A DNA stretch of 64,000 bases from Augochlora pura (lineage: Eukaryota; Arthropoda; Insecta; Hymenoptera; Halictidae): the NCBI RefSeq assembly GCF_028453695.1, contig NC_135772.1, positions 7,254,001 to 7,318,000 on the forward strand. Reading direction: 5' to 3'. The translations under genes were made by a program, and so were the position numbers. The notes under the pieces were generated by a model. It saw nothing but the letters and a program-made list of their open reading frames with translations, was not told the origin of the DNA and searched no databases. Shown piece by piece: positions 1 through 11,474 of this stretch; the first letter of the stretch is position 1, and every line of letters starts with the position of its first letter.

Positions 1-1406
1 CATTTTTAAATTCAGTTTTCCGTTTTAGTATTTAATTTTTTATCTCCGGGCTAGAGAATATTCTAATTAGTGTGAGTTAGTAATCTGAATAAGAGTTCCT
101 AATTATCTTCCTACAGTTTGCGAAAATAATTAGGTAACATTTTATGGACAATTAAAGTTTACGTAATCCAAGTAAAACCATCTAAGTCTTAAAATATATT
201 CACTGACACAAAGACATAAATATTGTTCTTTACTTTTAGTTGTTTCTTTCAATAAAGAGCTCGAATGTATGAGAACTCAAACACTGTATGTTTATTGGAA
301 ACCATAATTAGTTAAACGAATGGATAAAAATATTTAGTAATAGTGAAAAATTTTGAATAGCAATCGCAAAGTGCAAGATCACTGTCTGAAACAGTATTAA
401 TGATTGTATCATACGAATAATACTTCTGTCGAAACTTCTACCATCACTTTAATGAATAATACGTTCCTAGAACCGAGGTATTTTGAGCTATACATTTTAC
501 AAGCTTCTTCCAGCGATCGTCTGAAAATTGCTCAAAGCTTTCGTCGTCGAATAGACACCTGCTGCGTGTCAATTCGATTTCATGCTAACGAAGTAGTGCC
601 GTGAACTTGCATTAACGTTACTCGGAGTGAGATGAAGCCTTCCGACGTCGAACCGTGATGCTCAAGCATCCGACGTCTCGGGGGTGTAAAATATGTACTA
701 GCCGCGCGCCTCGAGAAGAAAACAGATAGGCCACGCCAGAAACTGTCTTAAGTAAATTAAAAAAGTGTTAAAGCTGGATTTATCTCTCTCCAGTTTCATC
801 CTTATTCCGACGCTGCGCGTGTAGTCTAGTTTCCCATTACGGTGGCGAATTTTCGCCATTCATTTCGAGATGGTGTTGCGAGGTTCCGGCATCTTGTAAT
901 TTCGTTATTACTGCAAACAACTAGCGGCGCTTAATCATTGAAATCCGAAAAAGATTCACCTAAAAAGATATTGTGGTTGTATTTGAAAATCAAGGTCCTT
1001 TTGTCAAAATAAAGAAATAGAACTGCACACATCTAGGAAAATTATGAAATGGTTTAAACAACGTAGTGAAGTATCAGAGCATTTCCTAATTCTTTGAATG
1101 ATAACAAAACACCTTTCAGTAAGAGAAAATAAATTTTTTAGAGAACTTGCGATGAAATACAATATCTTTATACAATAGAGACTCCTTTATCCCAGCATTT
1201 ATTTTTATAATATTTTAATATCTAAACGTTTTATTATCTAAATATTATATTATTTTGATACATTATCATCTAGTAAAGAACTTGAATGAAAATTTTAAAT
1301 AACAGAATGACAAGATTAAGATAAATAGTGGTTATGATACCGAATCACCCGGAATAATACCTGAGGTAAGAAAAATCCAATTACTTTATAATGCAAATGT
1401 CAGTAT
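1..1406. other. AT-rich non-coding DNA
   Basis: I see no convincing gene here. At about 630-870 there is a more GC-rich patch in which the motif tccgacgtc occurs twice (near 639 and 668), and a short hairpin (stem tggcgaa / ttcgcca) lies near 843-858. The patch resembles the regulatory part of an LTR, but I found no TG...CA ends or target duplication, so I do not call one. Confidence 0.4.
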
Positions 1407-1408
1407 TA

Positions 1409-2560
1409 TTAGGTTGTCAAGTATGAAATGGAACAAAGTTCATGTTATTTATTTCAATTGCACATAGTCTCATTTAGACGCCGTATTTTGGCATAATTTG
1501 TTTTTCGTGTGAAAGGTTCATCTTTTCTAACACATATTTCAGTTTGAAAAAAATTGATGAAGTGTGAGTTCCACCGTGGAGACACAACACGGCAGGCAGT
1601 CGCCAATATCAATAGTGTGTTCGGCATTCAAGTGGCTAGAAATGCGACTGTAGCCCGTTGGTTTAAGAAATTTCATTCGAGAGATTTCGACCCGTCTAAT
1701 AAACCACGTGGTCGATCCAGGACCCAGGTGGATACTGACATCCTGAAGCCACTGTAGAAGCAAATTCCAGCCAAAATGCACGTAAATTATCATTAATGTA
1801 CAATGTGTCAAAGCAAACAATCTTGATTCATTTGGCACAAATCGGTAACGTGAAAAAACTGAACAAGTGGATACCGCATGAATTGACTGATGCATAGAAG
1901 GAAAGAAGACTCGACCCATGTTTTTCTCTTCTTTCTCGCAATAAAACCGAACCAGGTCTCAATCAAATCGTTACGTGCGATGAAAAAAGGATCATGTACG
2001 ATAATCGTAAGCGTTCATCGCAATGGTTGGACAAAGATGAACCACCAAAACACTGTCCGAAACGAGATATCCACCAGAAGAAGCTGATAGTCCCTGCTTG
2101 GTGGTCTGGCTCAGGTGTCCATCCACCATAGCTTTATGGAATCTGGCTAATCGATCACGGCGGATGTTTACTGTTATCAACTAGACGAAATAATGAGAAA
2201 TCTTGCGATTAAACAGCCAAAATTAGTTAATCGGATGACTCCAATTCTCTTGCACGACAACGCTCGACCACATGCCGCACGAATGACCGTGTCAAAGCTA
2301 CAGGAGTTGAAGTTGGAAACTCCCCGTTACTCACCGTACTCGCCAGACCTTGCTCCCACTGACTATCATTTCTTTCAAAATTTAAACAACTTTTTATCTG
2401 AAAAAATTTCAATTCCGCATAGGCTGTCAAAATGGCGTTTCAAGATTTCATCGACTCCCGTGATCCAGGCTTCTACAGCAAAGGAATAAATGAATTACCT
2501 CTAAAATGGCAAAAGTGTATCGATAATATGGGTGTATACTTTGATTAAAAATAAAGTATT
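1409..2560 (+). mobile_element. Degraded mariner-family DNA transposon
   Basis: The left end reads ttaggttgtcaagtatg directly after a TA dinucleotide (1407-1408). This is the usual start of Hsmar1/cecropia-like mariner terminal repeats. A transposase relic fills 1557-2548. I could not find the matching right terminal repeat (expected reverse complement ending in caacctaa) within about 200 bp of the transposase stop, so the right end is eroded or missing. The copy is an old, immobile relic. The right boundary given here is approximate. Confidence 0.8.
1557..2548 (+). pseudogene. Mariner transposase, broken by frameshifts and stops
   Basis: Mariner transposases cut and paste DNA at TA sites with a DD34D catalytic triad. 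The N-terminal helix-turn-helix part is open from the ATG at 1557 to a stop near 1757 and contains FHRGDTTRQA and ATVARWFKKF, a typical mariner start. The central part reads on in shifted frames, with a KLNKWIPHEL-like block near 1855-1890 and a VTCDEK-like block near 1970 that holds the first catalytic Asp. The third piece (2193-2489) contains LLHDNARPHAA with the second Asp and YSPDLAPTDYHFF with the third. The C-terminal end is recognisable up to the stop at 2546-2548. Total span is about 990 bp, close to the roughly 345 codons of an intact gene. At least three frame changes and several stops make it non-functional. The assignment is firm; the subfamily (Hsmar1-like) is inferred. Confidence 0.88.
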
Positions 2561-3083
2561 TAAGTAAAATGTGACTTAATATTGTGATAAAGTATAATCG
2601 TTTTACATTGGATTATCTCAATTTTCAAGAATCGCGTAAACAGCATATTAAGGCAGAATAGCTGCTTATTATACTTCCACGCTTTTAAAGGATTGTGTAC
2701 CTCCGTGAGCGATTAAATCATTTCAGTAATCTCTTAATACTTTAATACCAATCCTTTGAGATCTTAATCCATTCATTATCTTAGACACCGACACCTTAAA
2801 GGAAAAAGTGTGCTGAAGTATTTATTAACAGTCCTGAACACGATATTATTTTATATGTTCACTGCTTTCTCAGTTAAAATGCTCATTAGTCCGATAAAAT
2901 TAGTGTTATTTTTAAATATTGTTAGTAATAAGATGATTCTAATTTAAACTATAATTCTTTTATACGTTAAATGTGCTTAAACTTAAAATAGATGAAAATT
3001 GTCAAATCTCATAGTTTTTAAAATAATATTTGAAATATATATTTAAACTTTTTTTTAAATATGTATTCAAATATAAGATTGAA
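2561..3083. other. AT-rich spacer
   Basis: Only AT-rich sequence with scattered poly-A and poly-T tracts lies between the mariner relic and the dispersed repeat at 3084. No coding signal or repeat ends are visible. Confidence 0.4.
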
Positions 3084-3180
3084 TATACAGGGTGTATTGC
3101 AATTATTGTAACTCCGAGAAAATATAATCCGCGACTTTGTTTACGATTTAGTAACGAAAAACTGAGTCGCGTTCGAAATA
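3084..3180. repeat. Dispersed repeat fragment, same family as 21342
   Basis: Starts with atacagggtgta, followed by aattattgtaactccg, then an aatccgcgactttgttta block and a taacgaaaaact block. The same blocks in the same order occur at 21342-21485, where the middle is longer. The shared order of motifs suggests two remnants of one interspersed element, probably the end of a DNA transposon beginning with a TACAGGGTG-type terminus. The boundary with the Jockey element that follows is unclear. Confidence 0.5.
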
Positions 3181-3433
3181 ATGGACAAGGACTCTGAATT
3201 TTGTATTAATTTGAAAAATCAGGATGTGCATGTTGCCTTCCAATGTGTAATAATAATCTTGAAATTTAAATATTTTGCCAATTTATAGTCTGTAAAGTGT
3301 ATATATATTTGTAATTATATAAACAATGTAAAATAAGGTAGAAACAGCAAGAGCGTCGATACGAAGGACGCGGTACCAGCAAGGCGCACTGAGGGCCCAG
3401 GTACAAAGGGTCATAAACTCGGGAATTTGAAGC

Positions 3434-4590
3434 GTGCTCATTGGGTCGAGGCTAGGACCGTTTTTAGGTATAAATACCGGGACACTTTTTAGAGAAAACC
3501 AGAAGAGTTTACCCAAACTGGGACCACCAGCTGCGTCAAGTAAAACTCACGCGAAACCTAAAATCGCGACGGACGTTGTCCAAAAAAAGAAACTAAAAGT
3601 CAAACGAGCGATTTCCGCTAGCCCTGAAAATAAATCTCTTAAATCCACCAAGATTGCAAAAATGGCTGCAGCCGATATTGCTATTACAAATGATTCCAAC
3701 GAATTTCCAGCTCTTTCTGTTTTTCCCACAAAAAATCGTTTTGATTTTTTTTCGGCCTTCACGGCTGATACCGTTGACGCCTCAACCAAAACAAAAGTCC
3801 CCTTGCTCGAGACCGCTCCCGTGGTCACTCCAGGCATTAGCGCGACGGGTAAAATAGTCCACACTGCTGGTGTAAACAATCCTGCCGTTGATACCGGACA
3901 GGTCAATATGTAATCCATTGCCTATCAAACCGCCACCCATATACATTCACCACTTCAAATATTCCTTACCCAAGTTCCAAAGGGAACTCGCAGCTACCTA
4001 TGGAAACCGCTTCCAACTTAAATTCAACAATAACAATGTACGGATTAAGTTATTCAATTCAACTGATTTTAAGGAGCTCAAAGCTGAATTGGTCGCCAAA
4101 AACATACCTCATTACAGCTTTTCCCTTAAAAATGAAAAGACATTGCCAATGGTCCTTAAGGGCTTAGTCCAGGTTATTTCCGATGAAGTCCTATCTGAGA
4201 TCCGGGCGTGCGACCTGGATCCTGTTTCCTGCTTCTCCATTAAGAAGACTAGTCTATTTAGGGTAAACTTTCCCTCAGGCACCACCATATCTGAGGTCAA
4301 TAAAATCAGATTCTTATTTAATACCAAAATATACTGGGATAAGTTCATGTCGAGAACTCGACACACTCAGTATTTCCGGTGCCAGGTATTTGGTCATTCC
4401 TCTGCAAACTGCAATTTACCTCCGAATTGTGTTAAATGCGCGGGGGCTCACATCTTCAGCGACTGCATCAAGCCCTTCAATGTCACTCCTAAATGTGCGA
4501 ACTGTAAAGGTTCGCACACAGCTAATTACCATGCTTGCCCTGCTTTGGAAAGATATTTGAATCGCAGAAACAACGTAAACCATCCGGGCC
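3434..4590 (+). pseudogene. Jockey-type ORF1 (gag-like, PRE_C2HC plus zinc knuckles), frameshifted
   Basis: ORF1 proteins of this clade coat LINE RNA and are needed for retrotransposition. A first segment (3434-3913) is lysine-, serine- and proline-rich. The frame then changes near 3905-3920, and the next segment continues from KPPPIYIHHF through an alpha/beta region typical of the PRE_C2HC domain (about 3930-4350). Zinc knuckles follow: CQVFGHSSANC, CVKCAGAHIFSDC and CANCKGSHTANYHAC (about 4380-4540). The first knuckle appears to lack its leading Cys. The product is truncated at the C-terminal end by a deletion that fuses it to RT sequence. One frameshift plus the fusion make it inactive. 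Confidence 0.8.
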
Positions 4591-4599
4591 TGAAGGACC

Positions 4600-5295
4600 C
4601 ACTCTCCGTTGACTACATGACTAGAATACAGGCGTACCTTAATATCATTGTCCAATACTTTCTCTCTTGGAAGCTCCAGTTAAATCCAACTAAAACACAA
4701 GCAATTTTATTCACTCACAGAGTAGGATGTTTTACACCCAACTTCCTCCACTTCATATTAACCAATCACCTATCCAGTGGTCTGACTCGGTGATCTACCT
4801 CGGGATCAAACTCAATACCAGATTGAATTGGAACGTATCGGCCGAGGATAGAATCCAAAAAACTCTCAAGGCAGCTTTTGCCATTCACCATATTCTTTCG
4901 CCTAAATCACACCTCTCACAAAGCCTAAGAATTACTCTCTATAAAGTCTGTCTCCACCCAATACTATTGTATGGAGCAGCCCTATGGTGGTCGGCTTATT
5001 CAAGTTCACAAGCCTTATTTCAAAGGCTAAAGCTACCCAGAATAAAATACTTAAAATTATCACTGGTTGTGGAGCAAGGTTTCCTTCCAGCGAACTCTAT
5101 CGCCGCACGAATGTTCCAAATATCAACATATATATATTCAATAGTATAAACAAAATGCAAATTACGGGTCATCGGAACCCTCTCATTTCCCAAACAGGCA
5201 CCTACGATAGGTTAAAAATGCTCTATCGAACTAAGGTTGAATTTCCTCTCTCTTACATACATGATCCAGCAGTCATATGGGCTGCATATGTTTAA
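4600..5295 (+). pseudogene. C-terminal part of Jockey-type reverse transcriptase
   Basis: The RT copies element RNA into DNA at the target site. Only the region after the catalytic YADD centre survives. The segment WKLQLNPTKTQAILFT (about 4668-4716) is the usual block downstream of YADD. After a frameshift near 4730 comes DSVIYLGIKLNTRLNW, then a thumb-like part ending LYGAALWW (about 4990). After a further frameshift near 5000 the sequence continues KATQNKILKIITG and YDRLKMLYRT to the stop at 5293-5295. The first 40 or so codons are in frame with the ORF1 zinc knuckles upstream, so the deletion created a continuous gag-RT reading frame of about 300 codons (3888-4793). Confidence 0.8.
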
Positions 5296-5300
5296 CCCAG

Positions 5301-7100
5301 AAGCTTGCCGAGGTCAGGATTGTAGATACCAATTTTTTTTTCCATGGTGTTGTCTCCTCAGTGGTTGGCAAACCTTAATTTTGTGATCTAGTGACTCTAA
5401 ATGTGGAAATGTTTCAGCTTGGCCCTCAATATTGGGGACTCTCCTGTATGTTGTGATAGCACACATCCTGAGCTATTCCTCACTGTGCAGCAATTATTAC
5501 CCTTATAGCGGTGGCACCTGGAGGACTGTGTCTGGCCCTTACGTCTGGCCCCCTTAATTGGAAACCTCTTGCCACTGTGAACGTTGACCTGCATTAAAAT
5601 CGTGATAACTGTTCTGTATTTATGTTTTCCTTTGTTCAAATTCTCACACGGCAACGTTCCTGTTCCCCTTCCCTACACTTGTCTCGTACTGTTTACCTCA
5701 TTGGTCATTACTCCCTGCTCATCACAATAACCTCATGTCTGCTGGCATAGCTTAAAATATTACCCCCCTTCTCCTCTATAAACAAGTCCCTCGTTGTATT
5801 GTCCGCGTATTGTACCAGCCACATGCCTCAAATTTCACGAAGTTTTTTGCAACTTTTCTTCAAAACACTTAATAGATAATATGACTTCATGTTGTTGACG
5901 ACAACTACATTGTGTGCCCGGTAAGCCGGTTTGTTCTGGCAGGTACGGGCCTCCCCCACCTCATTATTAATAAATTAAATCAGCTGCATCGGCGGCTGAT
6001 ACAATATTTTGTACTGGTCTTGCGGCGCGTACATTTTCAAAACCGGAGAATCTCGAACAAAACTGCCGACTCGTAGAAGGAACTGCGGTATACTGAACGA
6101 TGCCCAATGACCGAAAAATTATTAATTAATATAATAATGGCATACTGCGGAGGGTTGCAGCTACGGCATGGGCTCTGAAAGACGAACGGAGCTACTGGCA
6201 ACACGATTATTCCGCAACGTTAACTTTGAAATCGATTCAAAGACAAATACTCTAATGCAAAAATCACGACGTGCCCATCCGAGTCGTTCGTTGGAGCGGC
6301 GAGACCTAACTGTTGTTGCGGCTGCAGCTTGGGCGCCTGAAAAGTCGAAAGGCAAACTACTACAACGCGGTTATGCTGTAACAGCGCTAATTCAACGAGC
6401 AGAGATCCAAGAAAAGTAGATTTGAACCTTTTCGAATCTTTCGATCTTTAAAGCTATTGCACATGTCAATTAAAATAAGATCGCGATTATTTTATTCGCA
6501 GTGTTATAATTCAAACAAATCATTTTATTGCTAATGATAACTCGGGCTGTTTTATTCGCAACGCAAACGTTGATCTCTGTTTAAAATGAACTACGAGATT
6601 AATTTCGCAACGCTATTGTAAGTCGCGTATGTGCCCATCTGCGCTGATCATTAGGGCGGCAAAGCCAGCTCAAATACTGCTACAACTACTATTACTATTA
6701 CTACTGTGGCGAGTACTATGACCAATTAACAATGCATATACATAATACACTGTACTCGTAACATTGAGAGTACTACTTATTGAAAAAGAGCATGCGTCTC
6801 ACATTTCGATGTGACGTTGATTCTGGAAGCAACAGCAACAGTAACAGCAGCAAAGTCTGAAGCTTATATTTTAAGTTTTATATTCTTTTATACTTACTGT
6901 GTATTTAAAATGTGAGATTAGAATATTTCAGTTTGTAACGAGGCGAAAGGAGAAGAAGACAAAAGACTATCGAGTATCATTGAGGCTATTTCTGGACCGA
7001 TCGATAATTCGGTTGGACGACGATCGAATTTTCCAGAAGCATCGAGACGCAACAGACTCCTTATTTACCAAATTGTTATTAACGGTTCATGGCTAGCAAC
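5301..7100. other. Possible LINE 3' UTR, then non-coding DNA
   Basis: 5301-5975 may be the 3' untranslated part of the Jockey element; its composition is C-rich and unlike the AT-rich flank. Beyond that is an ordinary AT-rich stretch with an 83-codon open frame at 6168-6419 that has no recognisable domain, a short (act/tta) triplet run near 6684-6708 and a (caacag)-like run near 6829-6855. No gene is supported. Confidence 0.35.
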
Positions 7101-7320
7101 GAGTTAGTATATATAGAGGCATCTTGGTCAGATTCGGGGTTACACCTGTGAGAGAGGACGAGGTAAGCCACGGCCGCTCACAGGGAAGGGAGAGGACGGC
7201 CAGGATGGCCGGCCGCCATCCGGACATAGGGATACGATAGTCTTGCAGTATAGCTTAGGTATAGGGAGAGGACGGCCATGAAGGTTGGCCGCCTGATAGT
7301 AGTAGTTGTTTCATTTGAGC
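7100..7320. repeat. GC-rich patch with two related GGACGGCCA blocks
   Basis: The segment gggagaggacggcca occurs twice, near 7188 and 7265, each followed within about 20 bases by ggccgcc. A tatatagag string lies at about 7112. The patch is much more GC-rich than its surroundings and looks like part of a retroelement regulatory region or a decayed minisatellite. No ends were found. Confidence 0.35.
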
Positions 7321-10300
7321 AAAGTTGCTTTCGTTGCTCGCCCTAGAAGTTAGCAAGGAAATTGATCAAAAATACACCTGTAACACCCTGTAATCTGCTA
7401 ATCAGAATATATCTCCTTTCGTCCTCAGTAATCTTTATATCCTGTATCGAGAATTGATTCAAACTACCCTTCCACCACCACCCCGCTATAAGTTTTAATT
7501 TCAATTTGTCAAAGGATTGGCAATGGTTTGTCACATTTTAGAATAACATTTTGGTAATTCAATTTGACTTGCGAGATGAATTTTTTAATAACGCAAATAT
7601 TTTTTCTGAACTACTGCTTAAAGTATTTTTCTATTCGGCCATTTTTTACGGAATTGACTTGCAATGTTTGCAAGTAGGTACCGTTAATCTGATTCGACAG
7701 TGCTGAAATTTTTTGCAATCTTTGGGAAACTTGTATAATACTTACAAACGATCTGTTCACATGCTTATGGCGAATGTGCAAACAGTATACCTTTGGTCTG
7801 TTTTAATTCCATGGCCAGGGTTTTCCAGTCCGGTGCTCACACCCGCTTATGGTAAATTTCGGACATGGAGCATTCCGTAAATGTTTTCTACACGAAACGA
7901 GCACGTTATTAAGCCGGTGGAATTCGGAATTCTGCCAACAGTCTGCAGTCTGCCTGCTATAAAGAGTCTGCCCGTTTGCTATCAGCTGCGTTTGGAAAAC
8001 CTATGCAAAATTAGTATTTCTTCCGCTACTTGCTTCATTTTCATAAAATTCTCGCTGAATCCAAAAATACGCGAATAATTCCGAAGTATTATGCAAAATA
8101 GTTGTCTGCAAAAAAAAAACGAATCGTTTATATAGAAATATCGAATTACTAAAATTAAGCTAATTTAGATATTATTAGTAACGCATACATTCATGAGTCA
8201 CTAGGAGTTTACCAAACTATTCAGAATTTTAGGAAACAATGCAAACAGTCATGCGAAATAATAATAATAAGATATTAAAAGCTCTGCTGCCATACATTCG
8301 ATGAAAAGCAGGAATGTCACAATCTTGAAATAACTGTACTCAAAAACTAGCAATATTATTAAGATCCAAAAATTTGAGAATATAACTTGAACATTTTAAA
8401 ACATCGTTTGCTTTGTTAAAATTTGGTATCTCACTTCAAAGTACATTTAATTAATTATCAATTTCATTTTTTTCTTCAAAAATGTAGATCATTTTTAGCC
8501 AGTGTGACAGCCGAGGGTCAAATAACTTCTGATTCTTTTTTGAGCAGAAAATAATGATTCTATATTATATAAATTTTGTTATTTTAACTACAATATTATT
8601 AAGTACATGGTTCACATTTGATATAATTCTAACATTCCATATTTGATGGCTTTCTATTGTTTCAAAATCAATGCTTCACAAGTAGAATTATTCCTGCACC
8701 AATGTTATATTTTTATGGTGTTCCTGAAACTACATACTTCTCAGAAGTCGATAATTAAAAATCTCGAATATATCGATCCAAAGACAAAGATGGAGACGAT
8801 TCGATATCGAAGGAGGAAGCATGCGCTCGCAGCGGTATATCGATTAATCCCTTACCGAAGATTAATGAACGAGCATAATCCCTTAACACGTCCACGTTGT
8901 TTCCCATGGCCGCTTGTTTGTTCGCGGTAATATAATCGGGGATCAACCCGTGGGAGCATCGATCTTTGAACGAAAACCATAGGGAAACGATTTTGAACGG
9001 AGAAGGTAGAAAGCTGTCACGAAGAAGCTGCCATGCCATTAAACGTTTCCTATGAAGTGTTAAACGGCTGGTCGGGTTGCAAATGGCAATTCATGATCGT
9101 GCATGCGCGATTAACGCAGGGATGAAATTTCCCTTAATAGTTTCAAGGATCGTCCGGTAGCAAGTTGCCGCTTCTCCTACACGAGGCTTAGATCTCTGAT
9201 CCGTGCAATTCAAGCGATTATTGATCGGACTATTTTACTTTTCAGTTTATTTCAAAATTTTAATCTCTATTATGCATCGATATCTCAACCTTCCTTTGCT
9301 TCCAAATTTTGACCCTCAATTTGATTAAAATTTCGAGGTTTCAGCTTAATTACAAGTATGTACCAAAATGCAGTGAAAGAAGAGTCTTCATTTTACTACG
9401 ACTTCGATTTTTTCGTAAATGCAATGATAACTCTAAACACATCTTTCGTTAGATATGACTCTGTAAATGGTTTGTTGTCAAATACCGAAAGCGTAGACTT
9501 TTTAATTTAATATATAAAATTGTATAAATGTTTGTGACTTTTTTTTCACGATGAGATTGTATTAATAGTATAAAATATCATATTGAATCTTCTTTCTTCT
9601 TTGGTTTACGATTTCAATGGAACAGTAATGATCATGATGAATAAAAGAATTCATTACCTGTGTTATGAAAACTATAACGAAGTGCTTGAATTCTGATACA
9701 TTCCTACAAGTTTTTTCTAATATTTCTTGATTTTATAACAACCGAAGGATTCACAATTGATATGATAGGGACTACAATAATTAATATTAATCGTTGTAAG
9801 AATTTTTGTTATAACATTAACTACAGTCTATGAACGTTTACCAGATTTTTGAATTTGTTCAGTATGATCAGTTTATTGTCACTATAGCATTAGTTTATCC
9901 CATAAATCAGAAAGTATCCAAGTGCAGTGTGCTAAGACTGAATCGAACCAATATAACAGCATATAACAGTAGTCCTATAGAGAGGAAAGTAATTTCTCAA
10001 TCTATTAACTATATATAGAGTCAAGCATAATTATCATTGTATCATTATTTTAAAAACAAAGATTTCAATGTACATATTCATGTTCCCAATTGACCACACA
10101 TACACGTTCACACAAATTTGACATAAAAGAATATAGTAATTTAAATAATGCAACGATAATGCAACTAAAAAAGCAGCCTTTGATTTATTATTTCAGCAAA
10201 TACAATTTCGTTCAAACGAATTTCCTTACTAAAACATTTAATGAAATTCCTTTAACAATTTAGCTACATACGAATTACCTTTGCATTACCATTTGCATCA

Positions 10301-11005
10301 CCAGTTGTTTCAGAGGGCAATGAACAAAATGGAAACGTATATGCAATTTTTCGTCATTTATTTTAACATTCGAAAAATGATAAAATGTTTTGAAAATTAA
10401 AATCCAATTCCGTGATCGATACATCGCGATTAATTGTAACAGCATTTCTGAACAAGCCGATACCAAATTGTTGACCTTTTCCTAAAAAATGTCATTAAAA
10501 AGCAATTGCAAAAATTGAAAAATGACATCGACGGCATTATTGGTTTCATTGGAGTTCGCTACAGACATGATTGTCATTGCTTTCAGAAAATTGGGAAAAC
10601 TTGATGGGCAGAAACATTTTGCATTGTTGGTTTCATATTTGAGCGGCGTCGGTACAACATCGAAACTAATTTAACTGTCATTTGCGCTAGACGATATTGT
10701 AAACTACTGTAAAATATTTAAAAATAAGGTTATCGTTTCAAAGCCTACAATTTTAAAATATTCAAAATTAATTTATTTTGTCTTTAAATCAGGTGTTAGC
10801 TTATTATTTTAGAGGGAGAAATTATTGATTAATAATCGGGAACAAATTCCGACAATACGTCTTCCTAAAATATAATATAAAACCAACTGACACTCTGTTT
10901 CCTAAAAGGCAACTCTTTTCTTACTCGCATTAGAGGCTTGAAACATTTCCATCTTGCAATACTATTTGACGCGAGAGCTATTAAATTTTCGACGTGACAC
11001 ACTTT
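7321..11005. other. AT-rich non-coding DNA
   Basis: No gene, RNA gene or clear transposon is visible. The open frames here (63-95 codons) have no recognisable motif and unbiased composition. GC is somewhat higher at 8800-9200. Poly-T and poly-A runs are common. Confidence 0.4.
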
Positions 11006-11474
11006 TGTGCGAACTATGGCAGTCGGCGATATAGAGAAAAATGTATACATATATGTATGTACCTATATAAGTAGCTTGCGCGCAGATGCATTCTCATTTG
11101 CACGTGGTTATATATCATATAGACTTGCCGGTATCATTGACTGGTCCCGCTGCTCTTTCCTTACAACGCTTTTCGATCTTTCATCTCACGGTAGATTCGC
11201 CTTGCTTTTCGCACTGCTCTTCGCCAGCTAATCTCACTTTTCTCTCATTATCACGTTATTCCTGTGTCGCTTTTCTCTCTCGACGCGACGTTCCGTTCGT
11301 CCCAGACATTTTGTAGTCATTATTCACTAATTTCGCTTCGCCTTTGCACTACGTTTCCCTCGACCCGTTTACTGCGAGCCGGCTACATTCCACTAATAAA
11401 AGTTTGTTTAAAGAACACGTCGCTGGGTTTGTGTTACACTTAGCTAACTCGCGACAATACACAATCTTTTATTT
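11006..11474 (+). mobile_element. Possible solo LTR (BEL/Pao- or Gypsy-like)
   Basis: The block begins tgtgcgaactatgg and ends gacaatacaca, i.e. TG...CA. It contains a TATA-like string tatataag (11064-11071), a long C/T-rich stretch (11150-11380) and a polyadenylation signal aataaa (11395-11400) followed by a GT-rich segment, the order expected in an LTR (U3, R, U5). No target-site duplication is apparent next to these ends, and there is no primer-binding site or internal coding region, so both the ends and the class are uncertain. An alternative is a host promoter region. Confidence 0.4.

Larger units (their letters stand above)
3400..5300 (+). mobile_element. Internally deleted Jockey-clade LINE
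   Basis: A non-LTR retrotransposon remnant in which a gag-like ORF1 with zinc knuckles is joined directly to the last part of a reverse transcriptase. A full Jockey element has ORF1, then ORF2 with an endonuclease and a complete RT, about 4-5 kb in all. Here the endonuclease and the catalytic RT centre are absent, and the junction lies near 4570-4610. The 3' untranslated part may continue to about 5975, where a run reading aataaattaaat occurs, but no poly(A) tail or target duplication could be fixed. The 5' end is also uncertain. Confidence 0.75.

Noticed and set aside
6168..6419. 83-codon plus-strand frame as a gene
   Set aside because: Overlaps an equally open minus-strand frame; no domain, no splice signals.
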